Shown here: positions 28,019-36,057 of the stretch, piece after piece
Layout: every line of letters starts with the position of its first letter
How positions within the stretch are numbered: the stretch's first letter is position 1
Assembly (NCBI GenBank): GCA_012837895.1
Contig: DUQH01000082.1
Location: forward strand, 31,375 to 95,374
Source of the DNA: Candidatus Fermentithermobacillaceae bacterium
GTDB taxonomy: Bacteria > Bacillota > Sulfobacillia > Fermentithermobacillales > Fermentithermobacillaceae
DNA length: 64,000 nucleotides
Direction of reading: 5' to 3'
Notes under the pieces: generated by a model
What the model was told of the DNA's origin: nothing
The model's database searches: none
What the model saw: only the letters and a program-made list of their open reading frames with translations
Program-made: the position numbers and the translations under genes

Positions 28019-29134
28019 CTACCTATAACCTTCGCTTTCGCTTACCACCATCTCAGCCAAAATCCACAGCCCTGCGGCAACAAGGCTGTGCCCTCCGAGA
28101 ATAACCGGTATAGGTGATTCCAAGGCACACCGTGTGAACTCCCTTACCCACTCGTCGCCAATCAGTTCATATCTGCCCAGATCAGACTGGAACCTATCCC
28201 AGTCTGAGACCTGTTTGTTCAGGTGGGCAAAGACTACCCGGCTGTCAATGAAAGCCAGGTCACATACTCTTGAGACGCATTCGAAGAATTTGCATGGGCC
28301 AAGTTCTTCAATCATGTACCCGATAAGCGAAACCACTTCGCCCCGTTCATCACGTCCAAGAGCCTTCATACCTCTTTCTTCGGAATACACGCGCATTCTG
28401 TGAACCATATTTGTGTTAATATATTGAATTACTGACGGGCCCACCCTTCCAAACACTGCGATCTCACGGGAGTCCTGCCTCAGAATCCTCAGGGCCTGCT
28501 CCAGCCTGTCCCTGGGCCAGTCCAATGATTCAATGGCCTTAAGTGTCCTGGGCCCACAGTCAGGATGCATCCCGAGAATCTGAATATCCACAGGTGTGTC
28601 AAGGTCGAAGTTGATCCGGCCTGAATTGGGAATCAGAATCCGGCGCATGCCTATGCCACGGAGCAAATTGCCTAAAGAGTTGTCTGACTCAGGAAGGTCA
28701 ATCTCATCGATAGCGCGGGCGGGCGTAAAGGCAACCAGATCTGCAGATTGGACATTGTTTACAACTACAACGTTTTTGTTTGTCTTAAGGGAGAGGGCGA
28801 TTTCATTAAACTCCCCGGCAGTCATGAGAGGAGCAGCAGCTCCTCCCATGTAAATCACCCTGTCCAAGTTGTACTTAACGATCAGTTCTCGGAGCCGGAC
28901 ACCAAAATGAAACCGCCGCTTGTCTGAGTCGAAATCTACTTCTGCATGCTGCGATGCTTTGCCTGCCAGACCTTCATTGTTGGTTACCAAGATCACCCGG
29001 CCGATTTCTGAAGCCTGCGCCAATTTGGCCAGGGTATCCAGCACCACTTGGGTACGGACATGTCTTATTATCTTATCGAGGGATGTCTGAGCTTGTCCTC
29101 CTTCAAAAACAACAGCAGTTACTGAACGGTCCAT
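28019..29134 (-). CDS. GT-A-like (nucleotidyltransferase-like) protein with unknown C-terminal domain
   Basis: This 371-residue soluble protein is not assigned. The first 185 residues look like a GT-A/MobA-CofC type nucleotidyltransferase: alternating strands and helices (SEIGRVILVTNNEGLA, RVIYMGGAAAPLM, NVVVVNNVQSADLVAFTP) ending in FDLDTPVDIQIL (D177-D183), which resembles the D-[IVL]-DTP-x-D motif closing these folds. The usual N-terminal glycine-rich NTP loop is not clear, so activity is uncertain. Residues 185-371 match nothing I know and include GHSLVAAGLWILAEM. ATG 29134 has GGAGG 6 bases upstream. It starts 21 bases after hpf and precedes the 216-residue unknown. Confidence 0.8.
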   Translation of the reverse strand: MDRSVTAVVFEGGQAQTSLDKIIRHVRTQVVLDTLAKLAQASEIGRVILVTNNEGLAGKASQHAEVDFDSDKRRFHFGVRLRELIVKYNLDRVIYMGGAAAPLMTAGEFNEIALSLKTNKNVVVVNNVQSADLVAFTPARAIDEIDLPESDNSLGNLLRGIGMRRILIPNSGRINFDLDTPVDIQILGMHPDCGPRTLKAIESLDWPRDRLEQALRILRQDSREIAVFGRVGPSVIQYINTNMVHRMRVYSEERGMKALGRDERGEVVSLIGYMIEELGPCKFFECVSRVCDLAFIDSRVVFAHLNKQVSDWDRFQSDLGRYELIGDEWVREFTRCALESPIPVILGGHSLVAAGLWILAEMVVSESEGYR

Positions 29135-29155
29135 GCAATGCCTCCGTTCCCGGAG

Positions 29156-29674
29156 TTACATATTCTCAGGCTCGATGAGCCCGAAGTTTCCGTCTTTGCG
29201 CTTGTAGATCACATTTACGACTCCTGTTTCACCGTTGGGGAATACGAAAAAGTCGTGGCCCAGAAGTTCCATTTGAAGCGCAGCTTCTTCCGGCGACATA
29301 GGTTTCATGGAAAACCGCTTCACCTTGACTATTTTGCCGGTTTCGGGCTCTTGCTTTCCCTGGTCAAGCTTTATCTCAGGCCTATCACGCCTTAGCAGCC
29401 TGGTCTTGTATTTCTCGAGCTGGCGCTCCAGTTTCTCCACTACAAGATCAACCGATGAAAATGCATCCTGGCCAGATTCTTCAGCCCGCACGATCATGCT
29501 GTTGAGAGGAATGGTGACTTCTACTACATATCTGCCCCGCACAGTTGAAAAGGTAACCTGGCACACCGCAGGATCGTGCCTACTGTATTTTTCAAGCTTG
29601 CTGAGCCTTTTCTCTGCATACTGCCGGAGTGCAGGTGCTACATCTATGTTCTTCCCTCGGATATTGATCTCCAT
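29156..29674 (-). CDS. hpf: Ribosome hibernation promoting factor, long form
   Basis: This is a long-form HPF (about 172 residues). The N-terminal RaiA/YfiA domain (MEINIRGKNIDVAPALRQYA; about 1-100) binds the small subunit. The C-terminal domain (KRFSMKPMSPEEAALQMELL, GHDFFVFPN) dimerises ribosomes into inactive 100S particles in stationary phase. ATG 29674 has GGGGG 8 bases upstream. In Bacillus hpf (yvyD) lies between the flagellar fliT gene and secA, the same place as here. It is divergent from cspA across a 347-bp regulatory region. Confidence 0.95.
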   Translation of the reverse strand: MEINIRGKNIDVAPALRQYAEKRLSKLEKYSRHDPAVCQVTFSTVRGRYVVEVTIPLNSMIVRAEESGQDAFSSVDLVVEKLERQLEKYKTRLLRRDRPEIKLDQGKQEPETGKIVKVKRFSMKPMSPEEAALQMELLGHDFFVFPNGETGVVNVIYKRKDGNFGLIEPENM

Positions 29675-29825
29675 CCCGCATACCCCCAACTGAAGTATTT
29701 GCCTTATAGTTATTCCCTATGAAGGAAACTGACACCTTCAAATGCGTTCTATGGGAATCATACCTCATATACTAATCTTCGATATATTGTAGCCCAAGTC
29801 AATACGCCTAATCGACACATATTGA

Positions 29826-29899
29826 CAATCCACAGATATATCCCCAATCGAAAACCGGGTTTTAACTGGTTATCAACACAATTACCCACATTATCCACA
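29826..29899 (+). promoter_or_regulatory. Cluster of DnaA-box-like sites upstream of cspA
   Basis: Four 9-mers in the same orientation match the DnaA box TTATCCACA: CAATCCACA at 29826 (two mismatches), TTATCAACA at 29870 (one), TTACCCACA at 29882 (one) and a perfect TTATCCACA at 29891-29899. The last two are contiguous. The cluster lies in AT-rich DNA ending 18 bases before the cspA -35. This 347-bp gap between hpf and cspA also holds the cspA promoter and leader; no gene is seen in it. Confidence 0.6.
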
Positions 29900-29917
29900 G
29901 AGATAACCGATTGAGTG

Positions 29918-29946
29918 TTGACTCTTGGTCATGGGAATGCTATAGT
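29918..29946 (+). promoter_or_regulatory. Sigma-A promoter of cspA
   Basis: TTGACT (29918-29923), a 17-base spacer and TATAGT (29941-29946) match the consensus at five of six positions each. Transcription would start near 29953, giving a leader of about 69 bases. Confidence 0.78.
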
Positions 29947-29972
29947 CCGAACACGAGCTAAAAGCTCCAAAA

Positions 29973-29997
29973 GACGACGTGGCCGGGACCCGTCGTC
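29973..29997 (+). promoter_or_regulatory. Leader hairpin of cspA
   Basis: The cspA leader contains GACGACG (29973-29979) and CGTCGTC (29991-29997), a perfect 7-bp stem with an 11-base loop. It ends 8 bases before the AGGAGG at 30005-30010. Structured leaders are typical of cold-shock genes; whether this one responds to temperature is not known. Confidence 0.5.
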
Positions 29998-30021
29998 GGG
30001 AATTAGGAGGAATGTCCCGAA

Positions 30022-30222
30022 ATGCAAGGTAAAGTAAAATGGTTCAACGCGCAAAAAGGCTATGGTTTTATTCAACGTGATGACGGACCAGACGTGTTCG
30101 TCCATTATTCGGCAATCCTGGATGAAGGGTTCCGTACGCTCAATGAAGGTGATCTTGTAGAATTTAACATCATCGAAGGGCCTAAGGGTCTTCAAGCTGC
30201 CAATGTAAGCAAGATTGAGTAA
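30022..30222 (+). CDS. cspA: Cold-shock protein (CspA family)
   Basis: This 66-residue protein is a complete cold-shock domain: [16 protein letters not shown] holds the RNP-1 motif (KGYGFI), and DVFVHYSAI holds RNP-2 (VFVHY). It binds single-stranded nucleic acid and acts as an RNA chaperone. AGGAGG at 30005-30010 lies 11 bases before the ATG. It has its own promoter and is closed by an intrinsic terminator at 30238-30274, so it is monocistronic. It runs opposite to both neighbouring blocks. Confidence 0.97.
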   Translation: MQGKVKWFNAQKGYGFIQRDDGPDVFVHYSAILDEGFRTLNEGDLVEFNIIEGPKGLQAANVSKIE

Positions 30223-30237
30223 ACGTGGCCAACGTGC

Positions 30238-30274
30238 GCCCCGGCATCTATTTGCCGGGGCTTTCATATTTTTT
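30238..30274 (+). terminator. Intrinsic terminator of cspA
   Basis: A perfect 8-bp stem GCCCCGGC / GCCGGGGC (30238-30245 and 30254-30261) with an 8-base loop is followed by TTTCATATTTTTT. It separates cspA from the convergent end of the flagellar operon. Confidence 0.92.
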
Positions 30275-30614
30275 ACAGGGCACTGTCAAACCGCCTGTTG
30301 CCCCGCAATCCCCTGGAATAGGCCATGAGTACCCTGAGTTTGTTAGCGATCTCAAGCATTTCCCGGTTATCCCGGTCCATTTCTTCCTTTATGAGCTCAG
30401 CAATCTCAGCATCCAGCTCACTTATGCAAAGGGCGACTTCCCTTGCCAAGATCTTCTGGGTATCGGTGAATGCAGCCTTGTCTCTTGAGCCAATCCGCTC
30501 AAGTACTGCACCGCGCTTGTCTATAAGCACCCTCAGGTCCTGGAAGTTGCCTTCCCTAGCTGAGTCCCTGGCCTGAGCTGTAAGTGCCAGGAGATCCTTG
30601 AACGCTTCAACCAT
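30273..30614 (-). CDS. fliT: FliT-like flagellar export chaperone
   Basis: This 113-residue, mostly helical protein follows fliS with an 8-base overlap. Position and size fit FliT, the chaperone of the filament cap protein FliD. Sequence hallmarks are weak in this family, so the name rests on context (fliD-fliS-fliT as in Bacillus) and predicted helices. It is the last gene of the flagellar block before the cspA terminator. Confidence 0.72.
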   Translation of the reverse strand: MVEAFKDLLALTAQARDSAREGNFQDLRVLIDKRGAVLERIGSRDKAAFTDTQKILAREVALCISELDAEIAELIKEEMDRDNREMLEIANKLRVLMAYSRGLRGNRRFDSAL

Positions 30615-31008
30615 AGTTACGCACCGCTTCCTGCCAGGCGTCCCTGATCTGGGTCATAACATTCATAGCCTCATGTACCGGTCCTGATTCCTTCCGTATG
30701 TTAGCTTTGAGCAGACACGAATACACGAAACAGTAGAGGGAGTTAAGCCTTGCGGCCAGGTCTCCCACGGTCAGATCCAGGGCTCCCCTTAACTCATCTG
30801 TGATTTCCTGGGCACGCACAAGTTTTTCATTGGCCCCTGTGTAGTCTTTCTCCTCGATGCACCTTATAGCTTCCTTCATGCTCCTAAGGCAAACATTGAG
30901 CAGCATCAACACAAGTTCGGCGGGGGAAGCTGTCTCGATGCTCGACTGCCTGTAAGCGTTTGCCACCTTCTGCCTGTCGGCAACATTGGCTGCGTACAAC
31001 AAGTTCAA
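30607..31008 (-). CDS. fliS: Flagellar export chaperone FliS
   Basis: FliS keeps flagellin monomeric and delivers it to the export gate. The protein (about 131-133 residues) has the family core ANAYRQSSIETASPAELVLM, ALDLTVGDLAARLNSLYCFV and a conserved helical end. The start is TTG 31008 or, better placed relative to GGGTG, TTG 31002. It follows fliD by 33 bases and overlaps fliT by 8. Confidence 0.93.
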   Translation of the reverse strand: MNLLYAANVADRQKVANAYRQSSIETASPAELVLMLLNVCLRSMKEAIRCIEEKDYTGANEKLVRAQEITDELRGALDLTVGDLAARLNSLYCFVYSCLLKANIRKESGPVHEAMNVMTQIRDAWQEAVRNYG

Positions 31009-31041
31009 TCACCCGGTCTTTCAATATCTGTCACACAAAAC

Positions 31042-32403
31042 TCACATAAACAATGACTGCATCTGTTGGGTTATGTATAAACCCTGGGTGTTCATCTGGA
31101 TTAAGAGGGATTCCAGGGCGGTGAACTGCTTTCTCAGGTTTACAAGGCGCACTTGCAGACGTCTCTCCAGGTTTTCAATCTGGCGGGATATGTCCTTATC
31201 CTGTGATTCGAGCCTGGCTTCTCTCAGGGGTAAGAACCCGTCATGGCCCACATACATCTGCAGTGCTTGCTTCAGTCTCGTCAACACGCCTTCTGAACCG
31301 GCTTCATCTTTCCCAAGTAGCGATGCAACTGCATCCCTGTTTGCAACAAGCGCTTCCCTGAGTTTCGACTCGTCAAAGGACAGTTTGCCATCACGTGAAT
31401 ATGAGCCGATACTGCCTGTACTTATCCCTATGTCACCTACAAACCTGAACCCGGGAAGGCTGTCTGCTACTTCCCTGAAAACCGTTTCCCTGATTTGGCT
31501 GAGCAACCTTTGAAGCAGGGGATCGCCGAACAGCAAACCTGCAGTCCTTGTTTCGCTGTCATACGAATTGTACTTAGCCGCCAGGTCCAAGAAGCTGTTG
31601 TATTCGTTCACCAGTTCACGCACTGCGTCTACCAAGGCATCATCGTCATAGCCAACCGAAACGGAAGTAGCCCCGGTCGTTAGAAGGTTCAGGGTCACGC
31701 CAGGGATAGCGTCTTTGACCTCGTTTGAACTCCTTTGGAACCTGATGCCGTTTATCTTGAACGTTGCCCCGGCAGGCTCCTGTCCTTCAACAGTCCTTAA
31801 TCCAAGATCCAGACTTTGTGGATCCGGGCTTTCTTGTTGGAAAGTAATCTCTTGTCCTGTGGATACCCCGGTCAACACAAGGGTGTACTCTGAAGGCACA
31901 ACCTCCAACACTGAAGCTTGGATTCCAAGGTTCTCTACACTGTTGATCCGCGCAGCAATCGAGTTGAGGCTGTCGTCCCCGGCAATATCGATCTCCTCAG
32001 TAACCCCGCCTATACTCAGCACCAACCTGCCTGAAAAGCCTAAAGCGTCATCAGGGGATCCGGTGAAACTGCGTGATTGAAGTGTGTGAGCTCTTGCAAG
32101 ATTTATCACTTCAATCTCATAAGTGCCGGGCACGGCATTCGCGGAAGCGTTAGCGGTAACCACTGCAGGACCGGCTGACCTGGCTGCTTTCCCGGTGTAG
32201 ACTTGCTGTTCCAGAAGTGGCCTCATCTTCGCCATAAGCGACTCGATTTTGGACTTGAGAGCATTCCAGGCTGCCTTTCTGTCAGATATCATCCTCTGCT
32301 TAGCTTCCAGGGCGACTACCGGCTGCCGTTCAAGTCTCATAAGTTCCTGGATGATGGTTTCAGTATCCAGGCCTGTCACATTGAAACTAACGGGGGAGCT
32401 CAA
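31042..32403 (-). CDS. fliD: Flagellar filament capping protein FliD
   Basis: FliD (about 453 residues) caps the growing filament and folds flagellin at the tip. The N-terminal FliD_N region (VTGLDTETIIQELMRLERQP) and the C-terminal FliD_C region (ANRDAVASLLGKDEAG, a coiled-coil tail) are both present. TTG 32403 is preferred over GTG 32412, since AGGTGG lies 5 bases before it. A sigma-28-like promoter at 32486-32513 lies between csrA and fliD. In Bacillus the flagellin gene hag sits in this interval; here it is absent. Confidence 0.94.
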   Translation of the reverse strand: MSSPVSFNVTGLDTETIIQELMRLERQPVVALEAKQRMISDRKAAWNALKSKIESLMAKMRPLLEQQVYTGKAARSAGPAVVTANASANAVPGTYEIEVINLARAHTLQSRSFTGSPDDALGFSGRLVLSIGGVTEEIDIAGDDSLNSIAARINSVENLGIQASVLEVVPSEYTLVLTGVSTGQEITFQQESPDPQSLDLGLRTVEGQEPAGATFKINGIRFQRSSNEVKDAIPGVTLNLLTTGATSVSVGYDDDALVDAVRELVNEYNSFLDLAAKYNSYDSETRTAGLLFGDPLLQRLLSQIRETVFREVADSLPGFRFVGDIGISTGSIGSYSRDGKLSFDESKLREALVANRDAVASLLGKDEAGSEGVLTRLKQALQMYVGHDGFLPLREARLESQDKDISRQIENLERRLQVRLVNLRKQFTALESLLIQMNTQGLYITQQMQSLFM

Positions 32404-32485
32404 ACAGACCACCTCGCAAAACAGTGTTCAGTCTCCGCTGGGAATTCCATTATTATGTAGCGGCGGTGAACTTCAATCAGGTAGC

Positions 32486-32513
32486 TAATCGGAGAAATCA
32501 CCGGGGCAGTTTA
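32486..32513 (-). promoter_or_regulatory. Sigma-28-like promoter of fliD
   Basis: The minus strand reads TAAA (32513-32510), 16 bases, then TCCGATTA (32493-32486). The sigma-D/sigma-28 consensus is TAAA, about 15 bases, GCCGATAA/T; six of eight -10 bases match. It starts just after the csrA stop, so fliD-fliS-fliT could be transcribed as a late class. Confidence 0.55.
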
Positions 32514-32514
32514 G

Positions 32515-32760
32515 TCAAATTCCGTCAGACAGCTCCTTCTCAAGGCCGTCCAAAACATCCAGCACCGGGTCTTTGGCCTCCATCATCTCCCTGGTCACTT
32601 CGATTTCAACTTCTTCCCGCAAAATCTTGGTGCCCAGGGGAGCTTCAATGCCTAAACGGACCAAAGCCCGCGACCCCCGGCCCTGGACCCCGGTTACGCG
32701 GACTACGATAGTATCGCCGATTAATATGGCCTCACCTACGCGCCTGGACAAAACAAGCAT
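32515..32760 (-). CDS. csrA: Carbon storage regulator / translational repressor CsrA
   Basis: CsrA is a small RNA-binding dimer that blocks translation by binding GGA motifs near ribosome binding sites; in Bacillus it represses flagellin (hag). This 81-residue protein has the canonical MLVLSRRVGEAILIGD, VRLGIEAP and REEV segments and a longer than usual acidic tail. It starts one base after the fliW stop. FliW binds and inhibits CsrA, so the pair is conserved even though hag is not adjacent. Confidence 0.97.
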   Translation of the reverse strand: MLVLSRRVGEAILIGDTIVVRVTGVQGRGSRALVRLGIEAPLGTKILREEVEIEVTREMMEAKDPVLDVLDGLEKELSDGI

Positions 32761-32761
32761 G

Positions 32762-33214
32762 TCAACCCGTCCTTTTCATCAGGTTCCTGAGTGCCGTGAA
32801 TACCTGATGCTTGGTGGTATATTGGGGATCGCTAATGATGACCTGTTTGCCAAGACGTTTTGCAGGGTTGACTACAAGCGGGGCCAACAGATTTGCAGTC
32901 ATCTGCTTTACATCCCCGGGCACCGTGACTACTGACAGCAACACCAGTTCATCGGAACTGGCTGCTTCCAGGCATTGGAGATCTGCAGGAGCAAAGACAG
33001 GATCGTAGTCTACATAGGGTACCCGGGGATCGATAATCACAAACCCCAAAGATTCTTCATCCACAGACTGGAGCCACTTAAGAAACCCGCCCTTATCCAA
33101 GTCCAATACGATAAATCTCCGGTATTCAGGAAAGCCGATGAGCCCTTCCGGAAAACACAAGATGCGGTCTTCATCCACTTCCACTATCCCAAAACGTTTG
33201 GTGGAAACTTCCAC
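32762..33214 (-). CDS. fliW: Flagellar assembly factor FliW
   Basis: FliW (150 residues) binds either flagellin or CsrA and so couples flagellin level to its translation. Typical segments are CFPEGLIGFPEYRRF, the SLGFVIIDPRV strand and TANLLAPLVVNPAKRLGKQV. It lies between flgL and csrA in the order known from Bacillus. No yviE-like gene is present between flgL and fliW. Confidence 0.95.
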   Translation of the reverse strand: MEVSTKRFGIVEVDEDRILCFPEGLIGFPEYRRFIVLDLDKGGFLKWLQSVDEESLGFVIIDPRVPYVDYDPVFAPADLQCLEAASSDELVLLSVVTVPGDVKQMTANLLAPLVVNPAKRLGKQVIISDPQYTTKHQVFTALRNLMKRTG

Positions 33215-33254
33215 ACGTATCCCTCCTGTGAGGCGTGATACACGGGCTCACCCA

Positions 33255-34085
33255 TTACCTGAGGTGGTCAAGAAGACTGGGTTGAATAAGCCTGGCACCT
33301 GCCGCCAAGGCAGCCTGGTAAGCTGCTTCCTGTGACTTGAGTTTTACGATGACTTCTACCAGATCCACTTCCTCAACGTTGGACAAGAGCCTTTGGTGCT
33401 CGATATCCATGTTCATCGCCTTCTCGCTCAGGATATCCAACCTCCTGAGCCGCGCCCCATTCTCTGCCCTTGCAGACAATATCTTGTCCAGCCACTGGTC
33501 TAATCTGCCTAAGGCGTCCTGGATGGCAGCTTCATCAGGTTCAGAACCATCAGAGGGGCAAAGCCCTTCGGTGAGTTGGACAAAGGTAGCCTCCATATCA
33601 CCCCACCAATCGCCCAAATCATCGGTTGTAATCATCACGTCCCGGGCCACCCTCCACTCGGGCATGGTGCCGGTGAGCAGTTTCCTGTCATCCACTGTGG
33701 TGTTCATGATGCTTTCGGCCTCTGCTTGAAGCTGCCTGATCTCGGCAGCAATGGCCGCCTTGGCATCAGGAGGGGTAGTTCCTGTAACCCCGTAAAGGGC
33801 AAGTTCCCTAGCCCTGGCTATTACGTTGGTCAGGTGGGAAAGCGCTGACTCAGTCTGCTCCATCCAGTTCTTAGCTTTATCCATATTGCGCTGGTACTGG
33901 CTGCTAACTGCCATGTCATGGCGCAAGTATATGGACCTACCCGCTCCTATGGGGTCATCTTGGGGCCTGATAATCGCCTTGCCTGAAGATGCCTGATCTT
34001 GCAGCCTGGCAAGTCTCTTTTCCACTTTGAAGATGTTGTAGAGAAAGTTCCTCTCAATGGACAGATCGGTCACACGCACACCCAT
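33255..34085 (-). CDS. flgL: Flagellar hook-associated protein 3 FlgL
   Basis: FlgL (276 residues) joins the hook to the filament. It shows the flagellin-like N-terminal helix (ARLQDQASSGKAIIRPQDDP) and the C-terminal helix (EVDLVEVIVKLKSQEAAYQA). It lies 27 bases after flgK and 40 bases before fliW. Confidence 0.94.
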   Translation of the reverse strand: MGVRVTDLSIERNFLYNIFKVEKRLARLQDQASSGKAIIRPQDDPIGAGRSIYLRHDMAVSSQYQRNMDKAKNWMEQTESALSHLTNVIARARELALYGVTGTTPPDAKAAIAAEIRQLQAEAESIMNTTVDDRKLLTGTMPEWRVARDVMITTDDLGDWWGDMEATFVQLTEGLCPSDGSEPDEAAIQDALGRLDQWLDKILSARAENGARLRRLDILSEKAMNMDIEHQRLLSNVEEVDLVEVIVKLKSQEAAYQAALAAGARLIQPSLLDHLR

Positions 34086-34112
34086 CTACCTCCAGTTCCT
34101 AGTCGCCTTCCT

Positions 34113-35561
34113 TTAGCGGCCTCCAAGTCCCATCCTGTTAATGATAGTATCGAGCATTTCGTCTGCCACAGTAATCACTCTGCTTGCCGCATTGAAAGCA
34201 TGCTGTTCCCGTATGAGGTTGGTGATTTCTTCATCCAGGGATACTCCGCTGATTGAATCCTTCCTGTTCTCAAGCTCTTTGACCAGTAGTTCCTGGGTGT
34301 CGAAGGCGCTTTCGACTTTCTGGGCGTCAATCCCCAAGGCGCCTACAATAGCTACCCATTTTTCGGTGAAATCCCCGTCAGACACTTGGAACAAAGAGTC
34401 CAACCCGGCGAGATGCTCCAAGTAGTCATTGTGGGTGCCTTCTATAAAGTCGGCGATAGCCAAAGCGATGCTCCCGTCAAGCGGATCACCTGAGGTCAGT
34501 TGGGTTCTGATGTTGTTACCCGGATCCTGGATGATGAGGTGATGTACCTCAATGGTCGCCAGTATATCGTCACCGAACTCAAAAAACGGAATCCCCTTTT
34601 TGGTTGGATCATTATCCATGTTTGACTCGTGTATGATGTTTATCCCGTCTATCACCTTGCGCACTGACTCGCTAAGTTGCTGTCTGAATCTTAGCACCAC
34701 GTCGTCCCTGGCTACCTTGTGGCCTCCCAGGCTTCCACCCATAGAATCCAAATTGATCTTATCCAAGTCATTTGGGCCTGTAATCACGTGGAACTTTACG
34801 CCCTCAGGTGTGAACTCACTTCCCAGCCCGTAATGCTTGGCCCCGTCCACCAACCGGACCCCGCCCAAGTTGACTTGGACCGTACCGTCATCCAGGTAGT
34901 TCACCGTGGCGCCGGTAAGCCCGGCCAGCTCGTCAAGGAGTAGATCCCGCCTGTCCAGCAGGTCCGCCACAGGCTCTTTCCTGGCAAGCGCCCTGGAGAT
35001 CTCTACATTGAGCGAACTCACCCGTTGTGCGAGCATGTTGACTTTAGCTACCGTTGCATCGATCCCGTTCTCAAGGTCCACCGTAAGGGAATCCAGCTGG
35101 CTCCCCAGGTGCCTCAGCAGATCGCAAAGGGACCGGCCTGCTTCTAGCAGTTGGGCCCTGGCTGAAGCAGAGTCAGGCTCAGAAGACAGGTCGTGCCAGG
35201 CTGCCCAGAAGAAGTCCATGGAATCCCTGATGCTTGAATCAGACGGCTCTGCAAACACAATCTGCATGTGTTCAAACACTTCTTTTTGGATAGCAAGCGC
35301 AGCTTTTTTCTCCTGTTCATTTCGTAGCACAGCATCTACGAACCTGTCCCTGATCCTAGTTACGTCAGTAACCTTCACCCCCATGCCTGATACGCCTACG
35401 CCCAGGGGTAGCCTCTGGATAATAGGCTCCAGGTTAACCCGTTGCCGGGAATAGCCGGGAGTGGCAGCGTTAGCTATGTTGTGCCCTGTAACGTCCATTG
35501 CGTGCCTGGATGCGATCAGGGCCGACTTGCCTATTTCAAGAGTGGTAAACGTTGACGGCAA
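34113..35561 (-). CDS. flgK: Flagellar hook-associated protein 1 FlgK
   Basis: FlgK (482 residues) is the first hook-filament junction protein. Its N-terminal motif MDVTGHNIANAATPGYSRQR and the C-terminal SLDEEITNLIREQHAFNAAS are both typical. It follows flgN by 17 bases. The length is at the lower end of the family. Confidence 0.96.
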   Translation of the reverse strand: MPSTFTTLEIGKSALIASRHAMDVTGHNIANAATPGYSRQRVNLEPIIQRLPLGVGVSGMGVKVTDVTRIRDRFVDAVLRNEQEKKAALAIQKEVFEHMQIVFAEPSDSSIRDSMDFFWAAWHDLSSEPDSASARAQLLEAGRSLCDLLRHLGSQLDSLTVDLENGIDATVAKVNMLAQRVSSLNVEISRALARKEPVADLLDRRDLLLDELAGLTGATVNYLDDGTVQVNLGGVRLVDGAKHYGLGSEFTPEGVKFHVITGPNDLDKINLDSMGGSLGGHKVARDDVVLRFRQQLSESVRKVIDGINIIHESNMDNDPTKKGIPFFEFGDDILATIEVHHLIIQDPGNNIRTQLTSGDPLDGSIALAIADFIEGTHNDYLEHLAGLDSLFQVSDGDFTEKWVAIVGALGIDAQKVESAFDTQELLVKELENRKDSISGVSLDEEITNLIREQHAFNAASRVITVADEMLDTIINRMGLGGR

Positions 35562-35578
35562 TCACACCACCTCCAATG

Positions 35579-36013
35579 CTAAGCTTTCTGGTCAAACGCA
35601 ATAGGCGGATTCTTGGAAACCTTAGTATAGTCATCCTGAGGAATGAGAAGCCCTAGCTCATATCTCACAATTTCCAAACTCTTGGATAGGAGTTTCTGGT
35701 TCTGTTCGTTGAGCATCTGAAGCTGCCTCACCTTTTGCGCCACATCATGTTTCAACCGGACTTGCGCTTCGCTGCTGCCGGATTCATCAGGAGGCAACAG
35801 GGGCTCAGCCCCCATCCTCTCCTGGATGGTTTGAAGGTCTTGAAGTACTTGCCCTTCCTTACGGAGTATCTCTTCAAGCCCTTGACAATCGCCTTCGACC
35901 ACCAGGCGTTGTTTCTCTTTGGCAGTATCGATCAAGGTATCAAGCACAGAACTCAAGCTGGATAATAAAAAAAGAGTGGAGGTTTGCCGTACCAATAAAA
36001 TCGCCCCTTTCAC
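35579..36013 (-). CDS. flgN: FlgN-like flagellar chaperone
   Basis: This helical protein of up to 144 residues has the FlgN pattern (LSSLSSVLDTLIDTAKEKQR, a glutamine-rich second helix QLQMLNEQNQKLLSKSLE). FlgN is the export chaperone of FlgK and FlgL, which are encoded directly downstream. The true start may be a TTG about 18 bases after GTG 36013, given GGGG placement. The low conservation of FlgN leaves some doubt, but the flgM-flgN-flgK-flgL context is strong. Confidence 0.82.
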   Translation of the reverse strand: MKGAILLVRQTSTLFLLSSLSSVLDTLIDTAKEKQRLVVEGDCQGLEEILRKEGQVLQDLQTIQERMGAEPLLPPDESGSSEAQVRLKHDVAQKVRQLQMLNEQNQKLLSKSLEIVRYELGLLIPQDDYTKVSKNPPIAFDQKA

Positions 36014-36057
36014 AGGGACGGTAGCACGTTAGGGTAAGGCCGTTAGTGAGGCGGTCG

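Noticed and set aside
29700..29830. Promoter of hpf
   Set aside because: TTGACT and TACAAT elements occur on the minus strand, but not at workable spacing, so no site is claimed.
29690..30021. Chromosome replication origin (DnaA boxes, AT-rich DNA)
   Set aside because: Only three or four boxes are present, there is no dnaA, dnaN, rpmH or gidA nearby, and the boxes abut a clear cspA promoter.
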